64,000 nt of DNA from Helicobacter hepaticus ATCC 51449. GTDB taxonomy: Bacteria; Campylobacterota; Campylobacteria; Campylobacterales; Helicobacteraceae. Positions 1 to 9,760 of the stretch are shown here, piece by piece. Within the stretch, counting starts at the first letter, position 1; each line of letters begins with the position of its first letter. The translations under genes were made by a program, and so were the position numbers. The notes under the pieces are model-generated. The model saw only the letters and a program-made list of their open reading frames with translations, did not search any database and was not told the origin of the DNA. The stretch is taken from assembly GCF_000007905.1 (NCBI RefSeq), contig NC_004917.1:1426001-1490000 (forward strand), given 5' to 3'.

Positions 1-244
1 TTATATCTTTTGTGAGTTTATTAACTTCACTTTCAAGGGTATCTTTATATTTGAGCGCTTCTTGCTTGATTTCAGAGAGTTGAATTTCTTTATCAAAAGT
101 CTCTTTTGCTTCTGCCATAGTTTTTTTTACGGCGCGGAAAAACTTAACAATATCAACAATAGTTTGCGGGAGTTTGTTAGGACCAAGTGCAATAACTGCT
201 ACAATCAAAATAACTAATACTTCAAAAATACCAACACCAAACAT
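1..244 (-). CDS. tatB: Sec-independent protein translocase TatB (partial, 3' end outside window)
   Basis: The reverse strand reads from ATG at 244 through about 81 codons and leaves the window. The protein opens MFGVGIFEVLVI, a single hydrophobic helix (about residues 3-20), then a GPNKLP hinge and a charged amphipathic helix (FFRAVKKTMAEAKETF). This is the TatA/TatB architecture, and the Glu at position 8 of the membrane helix favours TatB over TatA. TatB works with TatC as the receptor for folded twin-arginine substrates at the inner membrane. tatC would be expected next, beyond the left edge. It is divergent from serS, with about 160 bp between them. Confidence 0.85.
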   Translation of the reverse strand, partial: MFGVGIFEVLVILIVAVIALGPNKLPQTIVDIVKFFRAVKKTMAEAKETFDKEIQLSEIKQEALKYKDTLESEVNKLTKDI

Positions 245-365
245 ACTTACCTCGTTCTCACTCTATTGAATCTACTTGCATAATGACAATAGCATTTTAT
301 AATAACTTAGTAATTTTACAAGTTTCTTGCTTGCCCTTTTAGGAATAAAAAATGCTTTTTTGGGT

Positions 366-371
366 TAAAAT
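366..371 (+). promoter_or_regulatory. Probable -10 box for serS
   Basis: A TAAAAT box lies about 33 bp before the serS ATG in the tatB-serS divergent gap, with no clear -35. This is weak evidence based on one motif. Confidence 0.3.
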
Positions 372-403
372 TAGAGTTTATTTAGAGATAAAGTGGAGCA
401 GTA

Positions 404-1672
404 ATGATTGATACAAAGGCATTGATAAATCAATTTGATGAAATAAAATCGCGACTTGCAATTAAAAAAGTAAGTGAAGAAACATTGAGTGCTCTTAAAG
501 ATATGGCTCTTAAATATAAATCCTGCAAACAGGAGCTTGAAGAGTTACAAGCTTTTCAAAATAAAACTTCAAAACTTTTTGGCGAATATAAAAGAGAGCA
601 AAAAGATATTACAGCACTTAAAGTGGCGCTTGATGAGAATAAAGTTAAGATGAGCACTTTAGAATCTACGCTAAAAGAGATAGAATCACATTTAGAAACA
701 CTTGCTTATGGGATACCGAATCTACCTGATGATGCCACGCCAGAGGGTGAGGATGAGAATGATAATGTTGAAATTAAAAAAGTGCTCTCTCCTCCACATT
801 TTGATTTTGTTCCTAAAGAGCATTGGGAACTTGGTATTGCAAATGGTTGGATTGATTTTGAAGCAGGAGTAAAACTTGCTAAAAGTCGTTTTAGTGTGTT
901 GCGTGGAATGGGAGCAAAACTCAATCGCGCACTTATTAATTTTATGTTAGATTATAATGAAAAAGCAGGTTTTGAATCTATTGTAACACCCGTAATTGTT
1001 AATGCACGAGCACTTTTTGGCACAGGACAGCTTCCAAAGTTTGAAGAAGATATGTTTAAAGTAGATTCTCATTTTTGTGATGAACAAAGTGAGCACGATT
1101 TGTATCTTATCTCTACTTCAGAAATTACGCTTACTAATCTCTATCAAGATAGTATTATTCCAAGTGAGGAACTACCTATTATGCTCACAGCTCAAACACC
1201 TTGTTTTCGTAAAGAAGCGGGAAGTGCAGGGCGAGATACGCGGGGTATGATACGCCAACATCAGTTTGATAAAGTTGAGCTTGTGGCTATTACTCACCCA
1301 ACCCAAAGTGCAGCAATGCAGGAGAAAATGGTGCAAACAGCAAGCGAGATTTTAAGTGAGCTTAAGCTTCCACATCGTTTAATGCAGTTATGTGGTGGTG
1401 ATTTGGGCTTTAGTGCAAGTAATACCATTGATATTGAAGTGTGGCTTCCGGGACAAAATTGTTATCGTGAGATTAGCTCTATATCAAATACGCGTGATTT
1501 TCAAGCTCGTAGAGCGAAGATTCGTTACAAAGAAAATGGTAAAAATGCCCTTGTGCATACACTTAATGGTTCATCTTTGGCAGTAGGACGCACACTTATT
1601 GCAATTATGGAAAATTATCAGCAAGTAGATGGGAGTGTAATGATTCCTGAAGTGCTACAAAAGTATCTATAA
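404..1672 (+). CDS. serS: Seryl-tRNA synthetase
   Basis: Class II aminoacyl-tRNA synthetase of 422 aa that charges tRNA-Ser. An N-terminal antiparallel coiled-coil arm (about residues 27-105) binds the long variable arm of tRNA-Ser. Motif 2 is seen as [14 protein letters not shown] followed by HQFDKVEL. Motif 3 is [15 protein letters not shown] (about 392-406). Length is normal for SerRS. The ATG at 404 follows a GTGGAGCAG ribosome site. The next gene starts 12 bp after the stop, so the TPR protein is probably cotranscribed. Confidence 0.97.
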   Translation: MIDTKALINQFDEIKSRLAIKKVSEETLSALKDMALKYKSCKQELEELQAFQNKTSKLFGEYKREQKDITALKVALDENKVKMSTLESTLKEIESHLETLAYGIPNLPDDATPEGEDENDNVEIKKVLSPPHFDFVPKEHWELGIANGWIDFEAGVKLAKSRFSVLRGMGAKLNRALINFMLDYNEKAGFESIVTPVIVNARALFGTGQLPKFEEDMFKVDSHFCDEQSEHDLYLISTSEITLTNLYQDSIIPSEELPIMLTAQTPCFRKEAGSAGRDTRGMIRQHQFDKVELVAITHPTQSAAMQEKMVQTASEILSELKLPHRLMQLCGGDLGFSASNTIDIEVWLPGQNCYREISSISNTRDFQARRAKIRYKENGKNALVHTLNGSSLAVGRTLIAIMENYQQVDGSVMIPEVLQKYL

Positions 1673-1684
1673 AAGTGAGATATT

Positions 1685-4168
1685 ATGGCAGAAGAACAAG
1701 AAAATAATGTTGGTGATAACTTAGAAATCCCAGATTCACAAGGTAAAGATGGTGCAAATGAGGGAGATTCTCAAAGTGAGGAAACTACAGAATCTGCTGC
1801 TGGGCAAAATAAAATTAAGGCTATCATAGGGACGTTTGAATCGCATTTGCAACCTTTTTTGCAAATGCTCAAAGAAAATAAAGTCTTAATGATTGGTGTG
1901 ATTGCTATTTTTGCACTTATTGTGGTATTTTTGATATTAATTATTGTGCTACTCCTTAGTAAAAATACTTCGCAAGAAAAGCCAGAACCTGCACCTATTT
2001 CGCGAAAGATTGTTGAGCCAGCACCAATTCTTGGTGCTTCTAAGCGTCCAGAAGTTGATGATACGGAGCTTGGAAATATGTTAAAAAAAGCGAATCTTCT
2101 CTATACACAAGGCGATAAGATGGAAGCTCTTAATTTATTTGAAAATATTGCTGTGTATTCCCAATCTATTGCCTATTATAATTTGGGCGTTATTGAAGTC
2201 AAAGAGGGCGATTATAAAAAAGCAATTAGTTCTTTTGATGGAGCAATTAATGCAGGAGAAGATATTAGCGTTAGCGCTTTTAATGCTGCTTATAGCGCGT
2301 ATATGTTAGGAGATATGAATCTTTATGAGTATTATTTGGGTATTAGCTCAAGTTATTTATATTACACAGCAAATCAGCCTCTTTATTCTTATCTCTATGG
2401 TCTGTTGCAATATTACAAAGGATTTTATTTTGAATCTCTTTCGCCTTTTTTAAATCCAAGTTCAACAAGCTATGCAAAAGAAAGCAAAAAAATGGCTGCA
2501 GAGGCATTTTTAGTTTTTGGCGATGAATATAATGCGCTTGCTCAACTCAAACAGGTAGCAACCAAAGATGATAATTTTGCTATTGCACTTTTGCACGCAC
2601 GACTTGGAGAATATACACAGGCAAAGCAGTATTTATATGAATATCTTGGTTCGCACGTAGGAGATGCACAAGCACTTATGGCATTACAGCTTGTTGAGCT
2701 CAAAAGTGGAAATTTTAAAGAAAGCGCACTCATTTTAGAGCGACTTAATGCCAAAGAAGAAGACACAAAAGTTTTTAACGATTACCCCATTAAAGTCAAA
2801 TTACGTGATGATTTGTTTGATATTAATCTTGCACAGGAAAATTTTTGGAATCGCCGCTTTGAGCATAATAAAATACTTGGCTACAAGATTCTCTTTTATT
2901 ATGCGCCTTTTAGAGTTTTTGATGCAAAAAATGCTTTAGCAATTATTGAAGATGGGAATCTTAATGCTTACTCAAACAATATTGAGAGTGCTAAAAGCAC
3001 CTTACAAGAGGGACAAAAAGTCTCACAAATTAATCGTTCTATTGCACAAGATTTGCGCACTTTAGCCTTTAATCAAGATATTAGAGAAACCATTAAATCA
3101 ATGGAATCTTTGCTTAAAGCTTATCCAAACCATTCAATCTTGCATTATAATGTGGGCTTACTTTATGCACAGATGAGCGATTTTGACAATGCGTATTTGC
3201 ATTTTATTCGTGCTTATCATCTTGATAGTAATGATACAATGTCGGGCATTTTTGCATTAATGTGTGCAGAACTCACTTATAGAGATACTTCGCGTCTTAG
3301 TAATTCAATTTCTAATGATTTAGCAGAGATTAATTATACAAGCAAAATTGAACATAATTTTTTACTTTCACTCTTTCGTTATACTGGTAATTCTCCTTCA
3401 GATTCGCTATCTTGGCTTAATAATATGCAAAGCGAAGCTTTACAGGATAGAAAGCCTATTTATTACGCGCTTAATGCTGTGTATGGTATTTATACTGCGA
3501 ATGCAAATCAAATTGTGAGTGCATTTGAGGGGATAAAAAAGATTTATACAAAAGATGTTGTGGCAAATACAATGTATGAGTTAGGCAAGCGATTTGGCAG
3601 CAATTTAAAAGATTTTGCCTTGCAAATGAATATCATTTATAAAGAAAAAAATCTTGATATGCGCTCAATTTATTATGGTCCCTCTCTTGCACGTGAATTG
3701 TATGTTTATGTAGGCTTTGTAACAGGTTCTTTGCGTTCCGTGCAAGAAGAGCTAGAGGCGAAGCTTGTAGTAGAAACTCGCACAAGTAATGGTATTTTGC
3801 AGGCATTAGCACTTTCAAATATCTACAGCAATGATTTTGAAAAAGCTTTCGCATTTTATAATTCATTGCTTGATGATCTGCACGAAGATGATTCTCAAAC
3901 ACGTTTTTATGCTGCGATTGCGGCTATGGGGGCAGGTCACCACGAAAATGCGGTGGCCCTCTTGCAACTCTCAAAGATAGAATCCGCGACTAATTTTGAG
4001 GCACGATATGCGCTTGGATTGCTCTATCAAGAAGGTAAAAATATGAAAGCTGCGACACAGCATTATGATAAAATTGCAAATACAGATTTTGAATCTGAAT
4101 TTTTTGATTTTGATATTGATACAAGCGATTTGCTTGATACGGATAAGCAAGCAAACAAGGATACATAG
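1685..4168 (+). CDS. TPR-repeat protein with one membrane anchor
   Basis: An 827 aa protein. It has an acidic Glu/Asp/Ser/Gln-rich cytoplasmic N-terminus (1-60), one very hydrophobic segment at about 66-90 (VLMIGVIAIFALIVVFLILI), a Pro/Glu linker, then a long helical region with TPR-like units: LYTQGDKMEALNLFENIA, YYNLGVIEVKEGDYKKAI, LHYNVGLLYAQMSDFDNAYLHF, ARYALGLLYQEGKNMKAA. The TPR part is predicted to lie in the periplasm (N-in, C-out). TPR domains usually scaffold protein complexes; no enzymatic domain is visible. It follows serS by 12 bp. The specific function is unknown. Confidence 0.8.
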   Translation: MAEEQENNVGDNLEIPDSQGKDGANEGDSQSEETTESAAGQNKIKAIIGTFESHLQPFLQMLKENKVLMIGVIAIFALIVVFLILIIVLLLSKNTSQEKPEPAPISRKIVEPAPILGASKRPEVDDTELGNMLKKANLLYTQGDKMEALNLFENIAVYSQSIAYYNLGVIEVKEGDYKKAISSFDGAINAGEDISVSAFNAAYSAYMLGDMNLYEYYLGISSSYLYYTANQPLYSYLYGLLQYYKGFYFESLSPFLNPSSTSYAKESKKMAAEAFLVFGDEYNALAQLKQVATKDDNFAIALLHARLGEYTQAKQYLYEYLGSHVGDAQALMALQLVELKSGNFKESALILERLNAKEEDTKVFNDYPIKVKLRDDLFDINLAQENFWNRRFEHNKILGYKILFYYAPFRVFDAKNALAIIEDGNLNAYSNNIESAKSTLQEGQKVSQINRSIAQDLRTLAFNQDIRETIKSMESLLKAYPNHSILHYNVGLLYAQMSDFDNAYLHFIRAYHLDSNDTMSGIFALMCAELTYRDTSRLSNSISNDLAEINYTSKIEHNFLLSLFRYTGNSPSDSLSWLNNMQSEALQDRKPIYYALNAVYGIYTANANQIVSAFEGIKKIYTKDVVANTMYELGKRFGSNLKDFALQMNIIYKEKNLDMRSIYYGPSLARELYVYVGFVTGSLRSVQEELEAKLVVETRTSNGILQALALSNIYSNDFEKAFAFYNSLLDDLHEDDSQTRFYAAIAAMGAGHHENAVALLQLSKIESATNFEARYALGLLYQEGKNMKAATQHYDKIANTDFESEFFDFDIDTSDLLDTDKQANKDT

Positions 4169-4178
4169 CCTTAAAGAG

Positions 4179-4532
4179 CTAATTTGATTTATTTTTGTAG
4201 CATTTGCGGCGTGCGCGCTGGGCTTTGCGTTGAGCAAGGAAGATTCTATAATTTGTCTGCCACCAAAGATAATCTTTAATATGTCTTTTTTTAAGTGCTT
4301 TATGAGTTATGTCTGCATTTGGCGCAAGAGATTCTACAATATGCAATGATTCTTCAATGATTTGTTCTAAATCTTGAAATTCATTTTCTTCTTGTTCTTT
4401 TTCTTTGGCAAGGATTTCAAGTTTATCAAGAATCTCTTGAGGCATAAGTTCTCGTTCAGCTTTTGTGATATGGAGCAAAGGTGTAAGTTCTTTTCTATCC
4501 TGTGCTGTTAAAACAACTTTATGCTTTGACAT
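4179..4532 (-). CDS. Small conserved-looking hypothetical protein
   Basis: A 117 aa protein that I do not recognise. The first half is acidic and helix-prone (KLEILAKEKEQEENEFQDLEQII). The C-terminal 35 residues are strongly basic (RIFLAQRKAQRARRKCYKNK), suggesting nucleic-acid or membrane-surface contact. It lacks a signal peptide and membrane segments. It is convergent with the TPR gene (10 bp apart) and has a GGGAG ribosome site upstream of its ATG. Base composition matches its neighbours, so I believe it is a real gene. Confidence 0.65.
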   Translation of the reverse strand: MSKHKVVLTAQDRKELTPLLHITKAERELMPQEILDKLEILAKEKEQEENEFQDLEQIIEESLHIVESLAPNADITHKALKKRHIKDYLWWQTNYRIFLAQRKAQRARRKCYKNKSN

Positions 4533-4710
4533 ATTTTCTCCCTCATTTTAAGCTTCTATAAGATTACGATATTATATAAAACAAAGTTATACAAAAAAAC
4601 CAAAACTTCATAAAAATGAATAAGAAAATGGTATTTTTGAAAATATTATGAAAATAAAATGTAAGATTTGGCACTTTTGGTGCTAATTTTATACAAAATT
4701 TAATTTTTTT

Positions 4711-4740
4711 TTGACTTTTAAAAGAGGTTTGTGCCATAAT
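4711..4740 (+). promoter_or_regulatory. gltA promoter (-35 TTGACT, -10 CATAAT)
   Basis: TTGACT at 4711-4716 and CATAAT at 4735-4740 are separated by 18 nt. The -10 is preceded by TTTGTGC, giving an extended -10. The rest of the 4533-4782 gap is AT-rich with no gene. An AAAGGAG ribosome site precedes the gltA ATG. Confidence 0.6.
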
Positions 4741-4782
4741 AAAAGTGTATAGATTCTAAAAATTGTTAAAAAAGGAGAATAC

Positions 4783-6066
4783 ATGGCTAGCATTACTTTA
4801 ACAAACAATGAGACAAAAGAGAGTTTTGAGTTTGAGCTTATTGAATGCACAAGAGGACCAAAGGCTGTAGATTTTTCTAAGCTTTTTGAACGCACCAATA
4901 TTTTTTCTTATGACCCAGGTTATGGTTCAACCGCAGGATGTAAATCAACCATTAGCTATATTAATGGCAAAAATGGAGAATTACTTTATAAAGGGCTTCC
5001 AATAGAAAAAATTGTAGAAAAATACCAATTTACTGATGTGTGCAAGCTACTCATTACAGGTGAAGTTCCTAAAAATGAGACAGAAACCAAGGAATTTGAA
5101 ATTGAGCTTGTGCATCGTAGTTTTTTGAATGAGGGACTCATTAATATTTTTAACGCATTTCCTGATAGCGCACACCCTATGGCAAATCTCTCTGCTTCGC
5201 TTTCTGCACTTTCTACTTTCCATTTCCGCCATTTGGATATGGGTAATGAGGAAGAGCGTCAAGTAATGGCACGGCGAGCAATTGCTAAAATCCCTACACT
5301 TGCAGCATTTTCTTATAGACATTCTTTAGGGATTCCATATATTTATCCTGATGTTGCGCGTGGATATGTTGAAAATTTCCTTTATATGTTGCGTGCATAT
5401 CCTGGTGGTAAAATGAAACATACAATTAAGGGTGAAGTTGAAATCACTCCTTTAGAAATAGAGGCTCTTGATAAGATTTTTACGCTTCACGCTGATCACG
5501 GACAAAATGCTTCTACTACTACTGTGCGCAATGTTGCTTCTACGGGAGCACACCCTTATGCAGCATTAAGTGCTGGTGTTAATGCATTGTGGGGTGCAGC
5601 ACACGGAGGAGCTAATGAAAAAGTGTTAGATATGCTCAATGAGATTGGCGATGCTAAAAATGTTGATAAGTTTATCAATAAGGCAAAAGATAAAAATGAT
5701 CCATTTAGGCTTATGGGCTTTGGACATCGTGTGTATAAAAACTATGACCCGCGTGCAAAGATTCTGAAAAAACTCAAAGATGACCTTGATGCTAAAGGTA
5801 TTAAAATGAATACACGATTAAGTGATTTGGCACATAAGGTTGAAGAAGTAGCATTAAGTGATAGCTACTTTGTAGAGCGAAATCTTTATCCAAATGTTGA
5901 TTTTTACTCCGGTATCATTCTTTCTGCACTTAAAATTCCTGTTTCTCTTTTCACGCCAATTTTTGTTATTGGGCGTATGCCGGGTTGGTGTGCGCAGCTT
6001 TTAGAGCACGTTAAAGATCCAACTACAAGAATCACACGACCACGACAAGTGTATATAGGTGAGTAA
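4783..6066 (+). CDS. gltA: Citrate synthase (type II)
   Basis: A 427 aa enzyme that condenses oxaloacetate and acetyl-CoA to citrate, the entry step of the TCA cycle. Catalytic landmarks are visible: the His in [15 protein letters not shown], the His in [14 protein letters not shown] and the Asp in NVDFYSGI. The N-terminal extension (TFDPGY-like [14 protein letters not shown]) is typical of the hexameric, NADH-sensitive type II enzymes of Gram-negative bacteria. It is monocistronic: a strong hairpin follows 12 bp after the stop. Confidence 0.97.
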   Translation: MASITLTNNETKESFEFELIECTRGPKAVDFSKLFERTNIFSYDPGYGSTAGCKSTISYINGKNGELLYKGLPIEKIVEKYQFTDVCKLLITGEVPKNETETKEFEIELVHRSFLNEGLINIFNAFPDSAHPMANLSASLSALSTFHFRHLDMGNEEERQVMARRAIAKIPTLAAFSYRHSLGIPYIYPDVARGYVENFLYMLRAYPGGKMKHTIKGEVEITPLEIEALDKIFTLHADHGQNASTTTVRNVASTGAHPYAALSAGVNALWGAAHGGANEKVLDMLNEIGDAKNVDKFINKAKDKNDPFRLMGFGHRVYKNYDPRAKILKKLKDDLDAKGIKMNTRLSDLAHKVEEVALSDSYFVERNLYPNVDFYSGIILSALKIPVSLFTPIFVIGRMPGWCAQLLEHVKDPTTRITRPRQVYIGE

Positions 6067-6077
6067 CTCAAGTGTAT

Positions 6078-6113
6078 TTAAGGGTTTTTAGCTATAATGC
6101 AACCCTTAATTTT
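6078..6113 (+). terminator. Hairpin after gltA with an embedded -10 box for rplY
   Basis: A perfect 9-bp stem, TTAAGGGTT (6078-6086) with AACCCTTAA (6101-6109), is followed by a short T run. The 14-nt loop contains TATAAT (6093-6098), a consensus -10 box placed about 35 bp before rplY. The element therefore looks like a gltA terminator that also carries the promoter of the rplY operon. Confidence 0.6.
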
Positions 6114-6129
6114 CACATAAGGACATACA

Positions 6130-6666
6130 ATGTTAGAAGGACAAATTAGAGAGAGTATTTCAAAATCTCAAGCAAAGGCTTTGAGGAATGATGGTTATCT
6201 AATTGCAAATATTTATGGCAAGGGACAGCAAAATATTCATTGTGCCTTTAAGCTTAATGATTTTATTAAAGCAATGAAGCAAAAGACTACCTTGATTTTT
6301 CCCGTGCAAGTAGGGGGCAAGACTTTGGAAGTGGTGATACAAGAATATCAAAAAGACCCTGTAACAAACACTCTTATCCACGTGGATTTGCTTTTAGCAC
6401 AAAAAGGTATTTTAAATAAATATAAAGTTCCTGTAATTGTCAAAGGAAATGCAAAAGGGCTTAAGAATAAAGGTGTGCTTTTTATTTCTACAAAACGTAT
6501 TAGTGTTAAATGTGCTGCTGAAAATCTCCCCAATGCTTATGAGATTGATGTAAGTGATTTAGATGTGGGAGATTCTATCCTTATTCGCGATTTGCCACAA
6601 TTTGATAATGTAAATGTGTTGAATCGTCCATCTGTGGCAGTAGTTGGGGTAATTAAAGCTAAATAA
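6130..6666 (+). CDS. rplY: 50S ribosomal protein L25 / Ctc family
   Basis: A 178 aa protein that binds 5S rRNA in the large ribosomal subunit. It is the long Ctc/TL5 form: an N-terminal L25 beta-barrel (about 1-90, including [15 protein letters not shown] and [13 protein letters not shown]) and a C-terminal TL5-like domain (about 95-178, [18 protein letters not shown]). It has an AAGGAC ribosome site. Its stop overlaps the start of pth (TAATG), so the two are translationally coupled, an order common in Campylobacterota. Confidence 0.95.
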   Translation: MLEGQIRESISKSQAKALRNDGYLIANIYGKGQQNIHCAFKLNDFIKAMKQKTTLIFPVQVGGKTLEVVIQEYQKDPVTNTLIHVDLLLAQKGILNKYKVPVIVKGNAKGLKNKGVLFISTKRISVKCAAENLPNAYEIDVSDLDVGDSILIRDLPQFDNVNVLNRPSVAVVGVIKAK

Positions 6667-7337
6667 TGCCTTGCCTCCTTGTCGCAGGACTTGGTAATCC
6701 GAGTGCCAAATATCAAAATACTCGGCACAATATTGGGTTTATGGTGCTTGATTTTTTATCAAAAGAATTAGACTTTGATTTTTCTTTTGATAAAAAATTT
6801 AATGCGGAAGTTGGTGCTATAAATATCGGTCCTCACAAAGTTTTTTTTCTTAAACCACAAACTTTTATGAATCTCTCCGGGGAGGCAATTAATCCTTTTG
6901 TGCGGTATTTTGATATCACACATACATTCGTAATTCACGATGATATTGATATCGGTTTTGGTGATATGCGTTTTAAATATGGTGGTTCAAGTGGCGGACA
7001 TAATGGCTTAAAATCTATTGATTCATTTATGGGAGATACATATTTTAGATTACGTTTTGGTGTGGGACGAAGTGCGAATAAAAATGTAGTAGAGTATGTT
7101 TTAAGTGATTTTAATGCACAAGAAAGAGAGCAACTTGAAGGATTAATAGCTCACGCTAAGGAAGCAGTTATGAGTTTTTGTAATATGGCACAATATCCTA
7201 AAGAGCATATTCTTACTCATCTACAGCAGTATTTTACTCTCAAAATACCTAAGCTTACGCCATCGCAAACTCAAAATAATGAATCCTTTGCTACACAATT
7301 CTCACAAATGCAGTATACAAGATTTACGCAGGGATAA
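6666..7337 (+). CDS. pth: Peptidyl-tRNA hydrolase
   Basis: This enzyme cleaves peptidyl-tRNA released from stalled ribosomes, recycling tRNA. Diagnostic sequence: LVAGLGNPSAKYQNTRHNIGFMVLD, with catalytic His in TRHN, followed by KPQTFMNLSGEA, HDDIDIGFG and GGSSGGHNGLKSI. At 223 aa it is about 30 residues longer than most Pth enzymes. The extra C-terminal tail is Gln/Thr/Ser-rich and looks disordered. The ATG shares one base with the rplY stop, and the next gene begins 2 bp after its stop. Confidence 0.95.
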   Translation: MPCLLVAGLGNPSAKYQNTRHNIGFMVLDFLSKELDFDFSFDKKFNAEVGAINIGPHKVFFLKPQTFMNLSGEAINPFVRYFDITHTFVIHDDIDIGFGDMRFKYGGSSGGHNGLKSIDSFMGDTYFRLRFGVGRSANKNVVEYVLSDFNAQEREQLEGLIAHAKEAVMSFCNMAQYPKEHILTHLQQYFTLKIPKLTPSQTQNNESFATQFSQMQYTRFTQG

Positions 7338-7339
7338 AA

Positions 7340-8419
7340 ATGATTTTCCGTTTTGTAGGTGTATATTATCTTAAATATTTTTTCATTATTTTTTTAGGCT
7401 TAGAAGGCTTTTTTCTTGCTATTGATATGCTCAAATATGTTGATGAATTGCCAGATTCTGCAAATTTGTTGATTTTGTTTTTATTTTATAATGGCATATT
7501 TGCACTCACTTATACTTTGCCCATATCGCTTGTGTTGTGTTCAATTCTGTTTTATATGGCATTTCTTAAAAGTTCACAATTAACAGCACTTATGGCTTTA
7601 GGATATTCTAAGCGGCAAATTCTTGCACCTTTGCTTGTTATTTCAAGTGTGTTTATTGGAGGGTTTATTGGGCTTAATACAACATCTTTTGCTTATGCAA
7701 AAGAATATGCAGAATCCATTATCTATCAACAAAATACCCAAAATGCGCGTGAAAATCTCCTTTTAAAAAGTGACAATCAATATATTTTTATCCGCAAACT
7801 TTATCCCTTACTTAATGAGCAAGCAAGAGCAGAGGGAATTAAAGTTTTTACACTTGATGGTGAGCATAAGCTTAAAAATTATCACGAGGCACAGGAAGCT
7901 TTTTTTGAAAATAATGTTTGGATTCTTAAAAATGTTAAAAGCCTTGAGATTGCCTCTTCGCTTACGCTTGGAGAAAAAGCTTTAAAAATAACTACAAGTG
8001 GAGAGATTGAGATTCTCAAAGATTTTAGCTCAAAAGTGCTTGAAACCATTGCGCAAGATAAGCCCACAGCTTCAGTCATTGATGCAATTGCTTCACTTAG
8101 AATTGCACACAAACAAAATGTAAGTTCTGATAAAATACGTAGTATTTTGTATGCGTTACTTGTGATTCCATTTTTTGTGCCATTATGTATTGCTATTATT
8201 TCTTATTATATTCCCTCATTGCCTCGTTATGGAAATCTTACTTTTATTAGTTTTGTATGTATTATTGGTGCATTGGCAGTGTGGGGGTTGTTTTTCTCTC
8301 TCTCACAATTAAGTGTTGCAGGACTTATATATCCCGAAATAGGATTATTGCTTCCTATGGGGATTTTATTTGTGGTATTTTTGTGGCATATTCGGTATTT
8401 AAATCAAAAGTTTTCATAA
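7340..8419 (+). CDS. LptF/LptG (YjgP/YjgQ) family permease
   Basis: A 359 aa membrane protein with about three N-terminal membrane segments, a periplasmic beta-rich domain (about 125-250, YIFIRKLYPLL and VWILKNVKSLEI) and three C-terminal segments. This is the layout of LptF and LptG, the transmembrane halves of the ABC transporter that extracts lipopolysaccharide from the inner membrane. I cannot tell F from G. It is the third gene of the rplY-pth operon with a 2 bp gap. Confidence 0.85.
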   Translation: MIFRFVGVYYLKYFFIIFLGLEGFFLAIDMLKYVDELPDSANLLILFLFYNGIFALTYTLPISLVLCSILFYMAFLKSSQLTALMALGYSKRQILAPLLVISSVFIGGFIGLNTTSFAYAKEYAESIIYQQNTQNARENLLLKSDNQYIFIRKLYPLLNEQARAEGIKVFTLDGEHKLKNYHEAQEAFFENNVWILKNVKSLEIASSLTLGEKALKITTSGEIEILKDFSSKVLETIAQDKPTASVIDAIASLRIAHKQNVSSDKIRSILYALLVIPFFVPLCIAIISYYIPSLPRYGNLTFISFVCIIGALAVWGLFFSLSQLSVAGLIYPEIGLLLPMGILFVVFLWHIRYLNQKFS

Positions 8420-8493
8420 AAATTTTAAAGTTTAAAGTAAAACTAACCAAAAACTGGGCACAATCAATACATCATAAATAAAGGGGTATTGCT

Positions 8494-9174
8494 ATGGACG
8501 AGAGGCTTTTTACTTTTGCAGGGTTGATTAATCCCAATCACGACTTTATCATTGGCTTTCATACACTGCTTGTAGCAGTAATTTTACTTATTCTTGCACG
8601 ATATGCAACACATAAAATGCAAGTTGTTCCAAGTGGCATACAAAATGTATTTGAGTTTATTATTTCTGGCATTATCTCATTTGCTAAAGATATTGTAGGT
8701 GAGCAAGTTGCTCGCAAATATTTTCCGCTTGCTGCAACCATTGCATTTTTAGTATTTTTTGGCAATGCCATAGGGATTATACCGGGATTTGAGGCTCCTA
8801 CTTCAAGCTGGAGTTTTACGCTTGTGTTAGCATTGGTTGTATTTTTTTATTATCATTTTGAGGGTATCCGTGCTCAAGGTGTATTGAAATATTTTAAGCA
8901 TTTTATGGGTCCTGTATGGTGGCTTGCTCCGCTTATGTTTCCCGTAGAAATTATTTCACATTTTTCGCGCATTATTTCGCTTTCTTTTCGTCTTTTTGGT
9001 AATATTAAAGGCGATGATATGTTTTTACTTGTAATGCTAATGCTTGCACCTTGGATTGTGCCTGTTGCTCCTTTTGCAATTCTTACTTTTATGGCATTAC
9101 TTCAGGCTTTTGTGTTTATGATACTTACTTATGTGTATATTCACGGCGCAGTGGTCGTGGATGAAGAACACTGA
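8494..9174 (+). CDS. atpB: ATP synthase F0 subunit a
   Basis: A 226 aa membrane protein with five to six hydrophobic segments, forming the proton half-channels next to the c-ring. The essential Arg lies in the conserved [14 protein letters not shown] segment. The N-terminal region ([13 protein letters not shown]) is typical of Campylobacterota AtpB. As usual in this phylum it stands apart from the other ATP synthase genes, none of which are in the window. An AGGGG ribosome site precedes the ATG. It overlaps the next gene by 14 bp. Confidence 0.95.
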   Translation: MDERLFTFAGLINPNHDFIIGFHTLLVAVILLILARYATHKMQVVPSGIQNVFEFIISGIISFAKDIVGEQVARKYFPLAATIAFLVFFGNAIGIIPGFEAPTSSWSFTLVLALVVFFYYHFEGIRAQGVLKYFKHFMGPVWWLAPLMFPVEIISHFSRIISLSFRLFGNIKGDDMFLLVMLMLAPWIVPVAPFAILTFMALLQAFVFMILTYVYIHGAVVVDEEH

Positions 9175-9760
9175 TTTTATTACACTTCTTATTACGCCTC
9201 ATATTAATGGGGCATATCTTGAGAATCTTCAGCTTAAAATACAATCTTTGTCTGTTGATTGGATTATGTATCGTCATCAAAATAGTGAATGGATAGAATC
9301 TTTTACACAATCTTTATCATTCTTGCATAAACCTCTTTTGCTCAATATTCCTTTTAAAAACACAGAAGAGATATTGCAATTATCAAAAGACTTTGCAGGT
9401 GTGCATTTAAAGTCAATATATCTTTCTTGGATTACTCCCTTAAGAGAATCTTATCTTGCCTTAGGTGAAAAAAAAATCATTGGATATAGCGCGCATAGTA
9501 TAGATGAGGTAACATATGCTTTGGCGTGTGGGGCAGATTATTGCACACTTAGTCCAATATTTTCTACGCCAAATAAAGGCACACCATTAGGTATGGAAGT
9601 CTTTTATCAGATTCCGAAATCTTTGCGTTCGCGCATTATCGCACTTGGTGGTATTAATAATTATCATATCCCACTTCTTAAGGAGTTAGGATTACTTGGT
9701 TTTGCTGGAATCCGTTGTTTTGAGGAAACTAACGAGAATCATCGTGGAGTTGCGGATTAA
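9161..9760 (+). CDS. ThiE/TenI-family thiamine-phosphate-synthase-like protein
   Basis: About 199 aa, TIM-barrel TMP synthase/TenI superfamily. The second half is diagnostic: [37 protein letters not shown], then [27 protein letters not shown]. True ThiE carries a substrate-binding QLREK-type strand and a metal-binding ND-type loop; here these positions read MYRHQ and LNIPF. This suggests a TenI-like paralogue or a diverged enzyme rather than the housekeeping ThiE. I chose ATG 9161 over 9131 because it leaves only 14 bp of overlap with atpB. Its 3' end overlaps the convergent transferase gene by 32 bp. Confidence 0.75.
   Translation: MKNTDFITLLITPHINGAYLENLQLKIQSLSVDWIMYRHQNSEWIESFTQSLSFLHKPLLLNIPFKNTEEILQLSKDFAGVHLKSIYLSWITPLRESYLALGEKKIIGYSAHSIDEVTYALACGADYCTLSPIFSTPNKGTPLGMEVFYQIPKSLRSRIIALGGINNYHIPLLKELGLLGFAGIRCFEETNENHRGVAD

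Noticed and set aside
9131-9160. ATG 9131 as the start of the ThiE/TenI-like gene
   Set aside because: It would give 44 bp of overlap with atpB and ten N-terminal residues that do not fit the barrel; ATG 9161 is more economical.
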